Position numbers and translations under genes: made by a program
Notes under the pieces: generated by a model
Told to the model about the DNA's origin: nothing
The model's database searches: none
The model's input: the letters and a program-made list of their open reading frames with translations, nothing else
Part shown: in pieces, positions 56,387 to 64,000 of the stretch
Layout: every line of letters starts with the position of its first letter
Numbering within the stretch: position 1 is the first letter of the stretch
NCBI RefSeq assembly: GCF_020707265.1
Contig: NZ_JAJFEQ010000011.1
Coordinates: forward strand, 62,001-126,000
Length of the DNA stretch: 64,000 nucleotides
DNA from: Massilia sp. IC2-477
GTDB taxonomy: Bacteria; Pseudomonadota; Gammaproteobacteria; Burkholderiales; Burkholderiaceae_D
Direction: 5' to 3'

Positions 56387-56800
56387 ATGTACCTCTGGAT
56401 CAAGGCCCTTCACATCGTCTTCATCGCCTCCTGGTTCGCCGGGCTGTTCTACCTGCCGCGCATCTTCGTGAACCTGGCCCAGGAAACCAACCCGGCAGCC
56501 TTGGCGCGCCTGCTGGGCATGGGGCGCCGCCTGTACCGCTTCACCACCATCCTGATGATTCCGGCCCTGGTGCTGGGCCTGTGGCTATGGCTGGGCTACG
56601 GCATCCAGGGCGGCTGGCTGCACGCGAAGCTTGCGCTCGTGATCCTGGCGATCGGCTACCATCACGCGTGCGGCTCGCTGCTCAAGAAGTTCGAGCGCGG
56701 AGCGAATGTGCGCAGTCATAAGTGGTACCGCTACTTCAATGAAGTGCCGGTGCTGCTGTTGCTGGCGATTGTGATTTTGGTGGTGGTGAAGCCGTTCTGA
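56387..56800 (+). CDS. HemJ/CopD-family membrane protein
   Basis: A 137-residue protein with four membrane helices: LWIKALHIVFIASWFAGLFY with conserved His9, FTTILMIPALVLGLWLWLG, KLALVILAIGYHHACG and VPVLLLLAIVILVVVKPF. This matches the HemJ (protoporphyrinogen IX oxidase, UPF0093) and CopD-like group; the WFAGLFYLPRIFV segment favours HemJ. AAAGGAAAG precedes the ATG. Function in haem synthesis is inferred from family only. Confidence 0.78.
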   Translation: MYLWIKALHIVFIASWFAGLFYLPRIFVNLAQETNPAALARLLGMGRRLYRFTTILMIPALVLGLWLWLGYGIQGGWLHAKLALVILAIGYHHACGSLLKKFERGANVRSHKWYRYFNEVPVLLLLAIVILVVVKPF

Positions 56801-56844
56801 CGGTGTTCGATCCCAACAACAGCGATTAGTACCAACAGCCTCAA

Positions 56845-56935
56845 GACCGTCATCCCGGCGAAGGCCGGAATCCAAGTTCGCTGGTCCGCCACGAACGTCA
56901 AATTGGGTTCCGGCCTACGCCGGAACGACGGTTTT
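56845..56935. repeat. Family B repeat, inverted pair 4
   Basis: Plus copy 56845-56878 (core TCCCGGCGAAGGCCGGAA) and minus copy 56900-56935 (core TTCCGGCCTACGCCGGAA), with about 21 bp between. Located between the hemJ-like gene and the RlmL-like gene. Confidence 0.85.
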
Positions 56936-57036
56936 ACGGCAAACGGTGCAATCAAGCGTTCGCAACGGTTTTTCGGTCAGCAGTACTGATACTACTGATC
57001 TGGTTTTGATTTTTTAACGGACAAAGGGTACTCCTC

Positions 57037-58239
57037 ATGGCCTCATATTTCTGCCCATGCCCGCGCGGCATGGAAGCGGCGCTTGCCGACGAACTGGGTG
57101 AAATCGCCCAGCAAAGCACCACCATGCGGGTGCACAACCAGGTGCCGGGCGGTGTGCACTGCTCCGGTTCGATGGTCGACGCCTACCGCATCAACCTGCA
57201 CTCGCACATCGCCTCGCGCGTCCTGATGCGCATGGGCCAGCGCAGCTACAACAACGAGAACGACATCTACGACCTGGTGCTCGAGCAGCCCTGGGAAGAC
57301 TGGTTTGGCGTCAACCACACCATCCGCGTCGACGTCACCGCGGTCAAGTCGCCGCTGAAGAGTCTCGAATTCACGACCCTGAAGATCAAGGACGCCGTCT
57401 GCGACCGCTTCCGCGACCAGTTCAACAAGCGCCCCTCGGTCAACACGCGCGAGCCGGACATGCGCATCGTCGGCTTCCTCGACCAGCGCAACTTCATCAT
57501 CTACCTCGACACCTCGGGCGAGGCGCTGTTCAAGCGCGGCTGGCGCGAAGAGACCGGTGACGCGCCGCTGCGCGAGAACCTGGCCGCCGGCATGCTGCGT
57601 GTGGCCGGCTGGAAGCCGGGCACCGTGCTGTTCGACCCGATGTGCGGTTCCGGCACCATCCTGGTCGAAGCCGCCCAGATGGTGCAGGGCATTCCGCCGG
57701 GTGCACGCCGCCGCTTCGCCTTTGAAAAATTCGCCGACTTCGACCGCGAGGCCTGGGCCGCGCTGAAGGCCGAGATCAAGCCGAATCCGCTGCCATCCGA
57801 ACCGACCATCTTCGGCTCCGACATCTCGGGCGACATGGTCGCGATGACCCGTCACAACCTGAAGGTCGCCGGCATCCTGTTCGATGTGCCGCTCAAGCAG
57901 ATCGAAGCCCAGCACGTGTCGCCGCCGACGCAAGCGCCGGGCATCCTGCTGACCAATCCGCCCTACGGTGAGCGTATCGGCGTGCGCGGCGACTCGACCG
58001 TGCCGCAGGACGAGATGGCGGTCTCCTTCTATTCGGCGCTCGGCACCACGCTCAAGCAGCGCTTCGCCGGCTGGACCGCCTTCCTGTTCACGGCGGACCT
58101 GGGACTGCCCAAGCTGATGCGCCTGAAGGAATCGCGCAAGACCCCGTTCTTCAATGGCGCGCTCGAATGCCGCCTGTTCCGCTTCGACATGGTGGCCGGT
58201 TTCAACCGCCGCGAAGAAGCCAAGCCCAAACAGGAATAA
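57037..58239 (+). CDS. THUMP-domain rRNA methyltransferase, RlmL-like
   Basis: A 400-residue protein corresponding to the N-terminal half of E. coli RlmL (702 residues), which makes m2G2445 in 23S rRNA. THUMP region about 50-160 (KIKDAVCDRFRDQFNKRPSVN), SAM motif FDPMCGSGTILVEAA and catalytic NPPYGERIG. The RlmK half is absent, as in many bacteria. AAAGGG precedes the ATG at 57037. Followed after nine bases by an MFS pump. Confidence 0.88.
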   Translation: MASYFCPCPRGMEAALADELGEIAQQSTTMRVHNQVPGGVHCSGSMVDAYRINLHSHIASRVLMRMGQRSYNNENDIYDLVLEQPWEDWFGVNHTIRVDVTAVKSPLKSLEFTTLKIKDAVCDRFRDQFNKRPSVNTREPDMRIVGFLDQRNFIIYLDTSGEALFKRGWREETGDAPLRENLAAGMLRVAGWKPGTVLFDPMCGSGTILVEAAQMVQGIPPGARRRFAFEKFADFDREAWAALKAEIKPNPLPSEPTIFGSDISGDMVAMTRHNLKVAGILFDVPLKQIEAQHVSPPTQAPGILLTNPPYGERIGVRGDSTVPQDEMAVSFYSALGTTLKQRFAGWTAFLFTADLGLPKLMRLKESRKTPFFNGALECRLFRFDMVAGFNRREEAKPKQE

Positions 58240-58248
58240 CCGATACCG

Positions 58249-59538
58249 ATGCTGCCGCCGACCGACCCAGACGACTTGCCCAAAGACCCGGTTATTCCGG
58301 TCCCGCTTCCCGCGCCCCACAAGATCGCGATGCTGTCCGCCGGCGGCCTGGCCCTGCTGCTGGCCATGCTGGCGATGCTGGGTCCGTTTTCGATCGACGC
58401 CTACCTGCCGGCCTTCCCGCAGATCCGCGCCGAACTGCACGCCACCCCGCTGGAAGTCCAGCAGACCCTGACCGCCTACATGCTGGCCTTCGCCGGGATG
58501 TCGCTGTGGCACGGCGCGCTGTCGGACGCCTTTGGCCGCCGCAACGTGATCCTCACGGCCCTGGTCGTGTTCGCGATCGGCACCTTCGGCTGCGCGGCGG
58601 CCAATTCGGTGCACTACCTGTGGGTGTTCCGCATCATGCAGGGCGTGTCCGCGGGGGCAGGGGTGGTGGTGGGACGCGCCATCATCCGTGACCTGTACTC
58701 GGATGCCGCGGCAGCGCGCCTGCTCTCGATGGTCACCATGATCTTCTCGATCGCGCCGGCCATCGCGCCGGTGCTGGGCGGCTGGATCGTCACCTTCTTC
58801 GACTGGCGCGCGATCTTCCTGGCGCTGTGTGTTTATACGGTGGGCCTGGGCTGGTTCAGCTGGCGCCACCTGCCCGAGACGGTGCCGGTCGAGAGGCGCC
58901 AGCCCTTCAATCCGCGCTTCCTGGCCCAGAGCTACGGCGCCATCTTCAGCTCCTTCCTGTTCCACATGAAGTCGGGCGTGGTGGCGCTGAACTTCGCCGG
59001 CCTGTTCCTGTACATCTCGTCGGCGCCGGTGATGCTGCCCGAGCACCTGGGCCTCGGCCCATCCGGCTTCGCCTGGCTGTTCGTGCCGACCGTGAGCGGG
59101 ATCTTCCTGGGCGCACTGGCGGCCAACCGCATGGCGGGCAAGTTCAGCTTCGCGCGCCAGATCCGGATCGGCTTCTTCTTCATGCTGGGGGCGGTGACCT
59201 TCAACGTGGCGTATCACAGCTTCCTGCCGCCGGCGCTGCCCTGGAGCGTGCTGCACATGTTCTTCTTCACCTTCGGCAGCTCGATCATCGCGCCGGGCGC
59301 CACCCTGATGGCGCTCGACCTGTTCCCGCACATCCGCGGCACCGTGGCTTCCTGCCAGTCCTTCGTGACCACCCTGGCCGGCGCCATCGTGGCTGGCGTG
59401 ATCTCGCCAATGCTGTCGCATTCGGTGCTGTCGCTGGCGCTGGGGCAGGCCGGTTTTACGCTGCTCTCGATTGCGCTGTGGGCGACGGCACGCCGCTATC
59501 GCCGACAGAAGATAAGAGATGGCGAAATGATGCCGTAA
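58249..59538 (+). CDS. MFS drug-efflux transporter, Bcr/CflA family
   Basis: A 429-residue 12-helix transporter. Motif A as GALSDAFGRRNVI between helices 2 and 3, FSIDAYLPAFPQI in helix 1 as in Bcr/CflA, RIMQGVSAGAGVVVGRAIIRDL (motif B Arg) and APAIAPVLGGW (motif C). A proline-rich N-terminal tail of about 25 residues precedes helix 1. Substrates may include bicyclomycin-like or sulphonamide-type compounds, by family only. It is probably co-transcribed with the RlmL-like gene and ends at a palindrome and a terminator. Confidence 0.9.
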   Translation: MLPPTDPDDLPKDPVIPVPLPAPHKIAMLSAGGLALLLAMLAMLGPFSIDAYLPAFPQIRAELHATPLEVQQTLTAYMLAFAGMSLWHGALSDAFGRRNVILTALVVFAIGTFGCAAANSVHYLWVFRIMQGVSAGAGVVVGRAIIRDLYSDAAAARLLSMVTMIFSIAPAIAPVLGGWIVTFFDWRAIFLALCVYTVGLGWFSWRHLPETVPVERRQPFNPRFLAQSYGAIFSSFLFHMKSGVVALNFAGLFLYISSAPVMLPEHLGLGPSGFAWLFVPTVSGIFLGALAANRMAGKFSFARQIRIGFFFMLGAVTFNVAYHSFLPPALPWSVLHMFFFTFGSSIIAPGATLMALDLFPHIRGTVASCQSFVTTLAGAIVAGVISPMLSHSVLSLALGQAGFTLLSIALWATARRYRRQKIRDGEMMP

Positions 59539-59636
59539 GCGCCTAGCAAAACCTCCATAGCTGCGTTGCAGCGCCTTGCCGTACAAGCGTACTGTCGTCG
59601 GCACTGCGCCTTGCTCTGGAGGCTTTGCCAGACGCT
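59539..59636. repeat. Long imperfect palindrome of about 97 bp
   Basis: Left outer arm GCGCCTAGCAAAACCTCCA and right outer arm TGGAGGCTTTGCCAGACGC, matching with G/A changes. The inner part folds around GTAC-AAGC-GTAC at 59581-59592. Begins at the stop of the MFS gene. It could form a large cruciform or RNA hairpin. Confidence 0.75.
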
Positions 59637-59642
59637 CCTTCA

Positions 59643-59668
59643 AAAGCCCGGGTAACCGGGCTTTAATA
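59643..59668 (+). terminator. Rho-independent terminator of the MFS gene
   Basis: Stem AAAGCCCGG / CCGGGCTTT with a GTAA loop, followed by AATATTT. It lies just after the 97-bp palindrome. Confidence 0.75.
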
Positions 59669-59674
59669 TTTATA

Positions 59675-59689
59675 TGAAATAATATTTCA
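59675..59689. promoter_or_regulatory. Palindromic operator-like site 1
   Basis: TGAAATAATATTTCA, a 15-bp palindrome with perfect seven-base arms around one central base. It is one of two near-identical sites whose centres are 31 bp apart, about three helical turns. In an AT-rich region upstream of the histidine-kinase gene. No known regulator is recognised. Confidence 0.55.
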
Positions 59690-59705
59690 CGTATGCATAC
59701 ATATA

Positions 59706-59720
59706 TGAAATACTATTTCA
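59706..59720. promoter_or_regulatory. Palindromic operator-like site 2
   Basis: TGAAATACTATTTCA, a 15-bp palindrome differing from site 1 by one base at the centre. Both sites have the extended context ATATGAAATA. The region from here to the kinase start at 59952 shows no gene; an upstream GTG at 59835 is a possible alternative kinase start. Confidence 0.55.
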
Positions 59721-59951
59721 TTCGCCGCGCATCGTCCCGGCCTTTTATTAGCGTTAGAGCGACTTCTCGACAACACTTTTTACAGAAAGTATTGTTCCCG
59801 ATCAGAAATGTCTATATGCTAAGATAAGTTTTTCGTGCCCAGAGCAAACGTCGAAACATTGTTCTGTTTGGTAGATAAACGAGCAAGACCTTGTGGCAGC
59901 CCCGTCCTGGGATGCCTGGACAACCCTCGACAAGCGGCCACGTTTGAGACC

Positions 59952-62123
59952 ATGCAACAATCGGATCAGGATATCCGCAATCGTCTGCTGATTGCACGTC
60001 TGCCGGCCATGCCGCAGATCCTCGTGCGTCTCATCGAACACCTGCAGGCCGACGACCTGGGCATGCCGGAGCTGGCAGCCCTGATCTCGAAGGATGCCGG
60101 CATGACCGGCAAGCTGCTGGCGGTCGCGAACAGCTCCGCCTACCAGCGCCATCACCGCAACGTCAATCTCGAGCAGTCCCTGGTCGCCCTCGGCACCGAC
60201 ATGATCAAGACGCTGGTGATCAGCGACTCGGTATTCCAGACCTTTAACAACTTCCCCCATTCGGGCAGCACCGACCTGCGCGCCTTCTGGAAGAACTCGC
60301 TGAGCACGGCCGTGATCGCGAAGGAAATCGCGCGCACCGTCGAGTATCCGCACCTGGAAGAAGCCTATCTCGCCGGCCTGCTGCACAACGTCGGCCGCCT
60401 GGCGCTGCTGGCCACCGCGCCCAAGGAATACGCCTTCAACTTCACGGCGCGCGACGACGAAGACCTGTGCGCCGTCGAGCAGCGCACGCTGCAGATCACC
60501 CACACCGAGGCCGGCGCCTGGCTGATCGAGCGCTGGCAGCTCGATTCCTTCCTGGCCGACGCGGTGCTGTACCACCACGAGCCGAGCGAGCGCCTGGAGT
60601 CGGCCCATCCGCTGATCCGCATCGTGCGCCTCGCCCACGTGCTGTCCAGCCATCCGCATGACGAGCAGCTGGTCAGTGAAGCCGCGGCCCTGTGCGGCAT
60701 CGACGGCGAGCAGGCGGCCCAGATGCTCGCCGGCGCCGCGCGCCAGGTCGACAAGGCCGCCGCCCACCTCGGCATCGACCTCACCGGAGCCGACGACATC
60801 CCCGCGCCGCCGGCCTATGCGCCGCCCGCGCTCGACCCGGTGCAGCAGCGCCTGTCCGAAGAAGTGCGCAACATGGTGCTGGTGTCGGAAGTGGGCCAGA
60901 GCTTCGCGCGCCAGCAGGGAGAAAACGGCCTGCTGGAAGCGATGACGCGCTCGGCCCGCATCCTGTTCGACTTCGGCAATGCCGTGGTCCTGCTCGAGAA
61001 CCCGACCGGCCACGCCCTGGTCGGCGCGCCCACCCAGGGCAGCCAGCGCATCGCCGAATTCGCCGTGCCGCTCGCCAAGGGCGGCGCGATCGCCAAGAGC
61101 GCACTGGAGCGCCGTCCCGCCTTCATCGGACGCGAACCCCAGGACGGCAGCCCGCTTGGCCTGGCCGAAGAACAGCTGCTGCGCATGCTCGGCACCGAGA
61201 GCATGGTCTGCGTGCCGCTGGTCGCCGGCGCGCGCTGCCTGGGTGTGCTGATCGGCGGTATCGCCAACTGGCAGATCCCGTACTGCCAGCGGCGCGAGCG
61301 CTTCATGCAGTCCTTCGGGGCGCAGGCCGCCGGCGCGCTGGAAAACATGCTGTCCGAACGCGGCCATGCAAAACGACAGCTGGCCCACGTGGCCGAGGAA
61401 TACCGCGAGGCCTCGCGCCGCGTGGTGCACGAGGTGAACAACCCGCTGTCGATCATCAAGAACTACCTGAGTGTCCTCGACAGCAAGCTGGCGCGCCAGG
61501 AACCGGTGAACACCGAGATGTCGATCCTGAACGAGGAGATCGACCGCGTCGGCCAGCTGGTCTCCAGCCTGGCCGACCTGAAGCCGACCGAATCGGGCCC
61601 GATGCCGACCGACGTCGCCAAGGTGGTGGACGAGGTGCAGCGCCTGTTCCGCAGTACCGGCTTCGTACCGAGCTCGGTGGACATCCTGGTCACCATGCAC
61701 GAGGAAGCGACCCGCATCGAGGGCGACGCCGACGTGCTCAAGCAGATCCTGGTGAACCTGGTGAAGAACGCGATCGAGGCCCTCGGCGCCAACGGCGGCC
61801 GGATCGAGATCGTCAACCGCGGCCATGTAAACCGCGAGCGCCAGCTGTACCTGGAGCTGGTCGTCAGCGACAACGGCCCCGGCCTGTCGCGCGAAGTGCT
61901 GGCCCACCTGTTCTCGCCGGTGAAGAGCACCAAGGACGGCGCCCACCATGGCCTGGGCCTGTCGATCGTCCACAGCCTGGTCAAGAAACTGGGCGGCCAT
62001 ATCGCCTGCCGCAGCGGCCGCAGCGGCACTGCATTCGAAATTCTCCTGCCGGCGTGGTCCGGCGCCGGCACGGGTTTTGGTGAGCCTGTCGCGCTGCCGG
62101 CCCGCGCGCTGGGATCCGCATAA
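59952..62123 (+). CDS. HDOD - GAF - histidine kinase signalling protein
   Basis: A 723-residue cytosolic sensor. HDOD domain about 10-215 (LPAMPQILVRLIEHLQ, ALISKDAGMTGKLLAVANSS, LAGLLHNVGRLAL). GAF domain about 300-465. The kinase core has the phospho-acceptor His near residue 493 (RRVVHEVNNPLSIIKNYL), N box LVNLVKNAIEAL and G1 DNGPGLS, ending in GTAFEILLP. No receiver domain is attached. The next gene, four bases downstream, starts with a receiver domain and is the likely partner. ATG 59952 is chosen; GTG 59835 would add 39 residues. Two palindromic operator-like sites lie upstream. Confidence 0.85.
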   Translation: MQQSDQDIRNRLLIARLPAMPQILVRLIEHLQADDLGMPELAALISKDAGMTGKLLAVANSSAYQRHHRNVNLEQSLVALGTDMIKTLVISDSVFQTFNNFPHSGSTDLRAFWKNSLSTAVIAKEIARTVEYPHLEEAYLAGLLHNVGRLALLATAPKEYAFNFTARDDEDLCAVEQRTLQITHTEAGAWLIERWQLDSFLADAVLYHHEPSERLESAHPLIRIVRLAHVLSSHPHDEQLVSEAAALCGIDGEQAAQMLAGAARQVDKAAAHLGIDLTGADDIPAPPAYAPPALDPVQQRLSEEVRNMVLVSEVGQSFARQQGENGLLEAMTRSARILFDFGNAVVLLENPTGHALVGAPTQGSQRIAEFAVPLAKGGAIAKSALERRPAFIGREPQDGSPLGLAEEQLLRMLGTESMVCVPLVAGARCLGVLIGGIANWQIPYCQRRERFMQSFGAQAAGALENMLSERGHAKRQLAHVAEEYREASRRVVHEVNNPLSIIKNYLSVLDSKLARQEPVNTEMSILNEEIDRVGQLVSSLADLKPTESGPMPTDVAKVVDEVQRLFRSTGFVPSSVDILVTMHEEATRIEGDADVLKQILVNLVKNAIEALGANGGRIEIVNRGHVNRERQLYLELVVSDNGPGLSREVLAHLFSPVKSTKDGAHHGLGLSIVHSLVKKLGGHIACRSGRSGTAFEILLPAWSGAGTGFGEPVALPARALGSA

Positions 62124-62127
62124 AGTG

Positions 62128-64000
62128 ATGATGAACGCGCAAAACGCCCTGTTTCCCGGCGATCCGTCTCCCTACTCCCCGTCCCTGGAAACCGACAGCC
62201 AGCCGCGCCTGCTGCTGGTCGACGACGAGCCGCGCCTGCTCTCCTCGCTGTACGAACTGCTGCGCGACCGCGGCTACCAGCTGACCACCGCCAGCTCGGG
62301 CAGCGAAGCCCTGGCCCACCTGTCGCGCCTGCGCTTCGACCTGGTCCTGCTCGACCTGCGCCTGCCCGACATCGGCGGCCACGAGATCATGGACTTCATC
62401 AACGAGAAGGGCATCAACGCCGACGTGATCGTGATGAGCGGCGAAGTCGGCATCGACGCGGCGATCGGCGCGCTCAAGCGCGGCGCCTACGACTACCTGC
62501 GCAAGCCCTATTCGCGCGAAGAGCTGCTGGCCACCGTCGCCAACGCGCTCAAGGGCCGCCGCCTGGCGCTGGAAAACCAGCGCATGGCCACCCAGCTGGA
62601 AAACTCGGAGAAGATGTACCGCTACCTGGTGGACTCGTCGCCGGACATCATCTACACGCTGAACCACGAAGGCCGCTTCACCTTCGTGAACGACCGCGCC
62701 TACCAGCTGCTGGGCTATTCGCGCGACGAGCTGCTCGGCAAGCACTACTCGGTGCTGGTGCATGAAGAAGACCTGGAACGCGCGCGCTACGTCTTCAACG
62801 AGCGCCGCGTCGACGAACGCGCCTCGCGCAACGTCGAACTGCGCCTCAAGTGCCGCGGCGGGAACAGCCAGGACCGCACCTTCAACAATACCCTGATGAC
62901 GATCTCGCTGAACGCGATCGGCATGCACGTGCCCGACCAGGAAGTGAAGAAGCTCGAGTTCTTCGGCACCTACGGCGTGGCGCGCGACATCACCGACCGC
63001 AAGCGCGCCGAAGAGGTCATCTCCTACCAGGCCTACCACGACATCCTGACCGACCTGCCGAACCGCATCCTGTTCAAGGATCGCCTGGGCCTGGCGGTAA
63101 TCCAGGCCAAGCGCAAGAAGACCGAGCTGGCGGTGATGTTCATCGACCTCGACCGCTTCAAGCTGGTCAACGACACCCTCGGCCACGTGAAGGGCGACGA
63201 GCTGCTGCAGCAGGCCGCGACGCGCCTCAAGGATTGCCTGCGCAAGGGCGACACCCTGGCGCGCCAGGGCGGCGACGAATTCACCATCGTGCTGCCGGAG
63301 CTGCGCGACCGCGACGACGCGCGCGTCATCGCCGACAAGTTCCTTGAGACCCTGCAGCGTCCCTTCGACCTGGACGGCCATGAAGTGCACATCTCGGCCT
63401 CGATCGGCATCGCGATCTACCCGACCGACGGCGAATCGATCGACGAGCTGCTGCGCCACGCCGACATTGCGATGTACCAGGTCAAGGCCCAGGGCAAGAA
63501 CGGCCACAGCTTCTACCACACCTCGATGCTGGACATTTCGCACCAGAAGATCGCCCTCGAACAGGCGCTGCGCCGCGCGCTCGAGCAGGACGAACTCGAG
63601 ATGTACTACCAGCCGCAGATCGATGCGCTCACCGGCCGCATCGTCGGCGCCGAAGCCCTGATGCGCTGGAACCACCCGACCCGCGGCCTGCTGTCGGCCG
63701 GCGAGTTCCTGCCGTTTGCGGAAGAGAACGGCCTGATGCTGCCGATCTCGGACTGGATGATTGGCGCCCTGTGCCGCGACATGCTGCAGTGGAACGCCTC
63801 CGGCACCGACCACGTGCGCCTGTCGCTCAACCTGTCGCCGCAATACCTGGACCGCGGCGACTTCTTCGAAAAGATGCGCAACGCGCTGGTGCGCTATGGG
63901 ATCGCGCCGGGCCAGATCGAAGTCGAGATCACCGAGAACATCTGCATCCGCAATCCGCAGTACGCGATCGAGCAGCTGAACAAGCTGTGCCAGCTCGGCG
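62128..64000 (+). CDS. REC-PAS-GGDEF-EAL response regulator, 3' end outside window
   Basis: About 624 residues visible. REC domain (LLLVDDEPRLLSSLYELL, phospho-acceptor Asp76 in LVLLDLRLP, Lys in LRKPYS). PAS domain about 165-300 (YLVDSSPDIIYTLNHEG). GGDEF intact at 381-385 with an I-site RKGD at 372-375 five residues before it. EAL begins about 470 with EAL at 509-511 and continues past the edge; the DDFGTG part is not visible. It can make, and probably also break down, c-di-GMP under control of the upstream kinase. ATG 62128 directly follows the kinase stop. Confidence 0.88.
   Translation, partial: MMNAQNALFPGDPSPYSPSLETDSQPRLLLVDDEPRLLSSLYELLRDRGYQLTTASSGSEALAHLSRLRFDLVLLDLRLPDIGGHEIMDFINEKGINADVIVMSGEVGIDAAIGALKRGAYDYLRKPYSREELLATVANALKGRRLALENQRMATQLENSEKMYRYLVDSSPDIIYTLNHEGRFTFVNDRAYQLLGYSRDELLGKHYSVLVHEEDLERARYVFNERRVDERASRNVELRLKCRGGNSQDRTFNNTLMTISLNAIGMHVPDQEVKKLEFFGTYGVARDITDRKRAEEVISYQAYHDILTDLPNRILFKDRLGLAVIQAKRKKTELAVMFIDLDRFKLVNDTLGHVKGDELLQQAATRLKDCLRKGDTLARQGGDEFTIVLPELRDRDDARVIADKFLETLQRPFDLDGHEVHISASIGIAIYPTDGESIDELLRHADIAMYQVKAQGKNGHSFYHTSMLDISHQKIALEQALRRALEQDELEMYYQPQIDALTGRIVGAEALMRWNHPTRGLLSAGEFLPFAEENGLMLPISDWMIGALCRDMLQWNASGTDHVRLSLNLSPQYLDRGDFFEKMRNALVRYGIAPGQIEVEITENICIRNPQYAIEQLNKLCQLG

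Noticed and set aside
57043-59643. Long antisense open frame over the RlmL-like and MFS genes
   Set aside because: Same low-complexity shadow composition and no plausible start or ribosome site; the plus-strand genes have clear family motifs.

Overview
The window is GC-rich chromosomal DNA from a betaproteobacterium, most likely an Oxalobacteraceae member of the Massilia/Telluria type. The evidence is gene order and protein character: lptD-surA-pdxA-rsmA divergent from amgK-murU-pepP-ubiH, bamE divergent from fur, leuS-lptE-holA, a three-subunit pntAA-pntAB-pntB, and many exported peptidases and signalling proteins. No rRNA, tRNA, prophage, intact insertion sequence or CRISPR array was seen. 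Most genes are ordinary core genes. The less ordinary content is a set of dispersed palindromic repeats, several c-di-GMP/GAF signalling proteins and a few small or repetitive proteins.

Layout: 1-1092 holds the N-terminal three quarters of a flavohaemoglobin gene (hmp, minus strand) with two NsrR-like operators. 1093-3204 is an amino-acid permease directly abutting a chloramphenicol-acetyltransferase-like enzyme. 3185-9797 carries an exported alpha/beta hydrolase, an S41-type peptidase-like protein with TPR end, an S46 dipeptidyl peptidase and a cardiolipin-synthase-like phospholipase D. 9868-11928 has two stress-type genes, a GlsB/YeaQ membrane protein and a glycine-rich protein built of four 180-bp tandem units. 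12022-13728 is a cytochrome b561-YceI-YceI operon, followed by a TonB receptor, purB, a GST and a PfkB kinase.

19296-22873 is an iron block: bfr, bfd, two Fur boxes, feoA, feoB and a Cys-rich FeoB-associated membrane protein. 22880-28838 holds a secreted-repeat protein, a DUF72 protein, another GST, an Xni-like exonuclease, a receiver domain without its phospho-acceptor Asp, and two divergent genes sharing homologous GAF domains (HTH-GAF and GAF-GGDEF-EAL). 28946-30549 is nudJ-mnmA. 30796-33738 is the proton-translocating transhydrogenase.

34100-38394 (minus) covers ubiquinone hydroxylation, aminopeptidase P and MurNAc recycling (MurU, AmgK). 38491-44090 covers outer-membrane biogenesis (LptD, SurA), PdxA and RsmA. 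44486-46074 has a tiny exported peptide and two paralogous lipoproteins. 46316-54971 has a HAD phosphatase, hrcA, fur, bamE, dapB, an orphan barstar-like protein, leuS, lptE and holA. 55102-59538 has proA, a HemJ/CopD-like membrane protein, an RlmL-like methyltransferase and a Bcr/CflA efflux pump. 59952-64000 is a two-gene signalling operon: an HDOD-GAF-histidine kinase and a REC-PAS-GGDEF-EAL protein that continues past the window edge.

Three processes recur. Envelope biogenesis is spread over lptD, surA, bamE, lptE and amgK/murU. Iron handling links fur to bfr/bfd and feoAB. Intracellular signalling is concentrated at 25.8-28.8 kb and 59.9-64 kb. Two families of extragenic palindromic repeats, plus two single elements, sit mainly at operon ends and convergent junctions. 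The first family repeatedly supplies the stop codon of the gene before it. No clear-cut novel defence or biosynthetic system was found.
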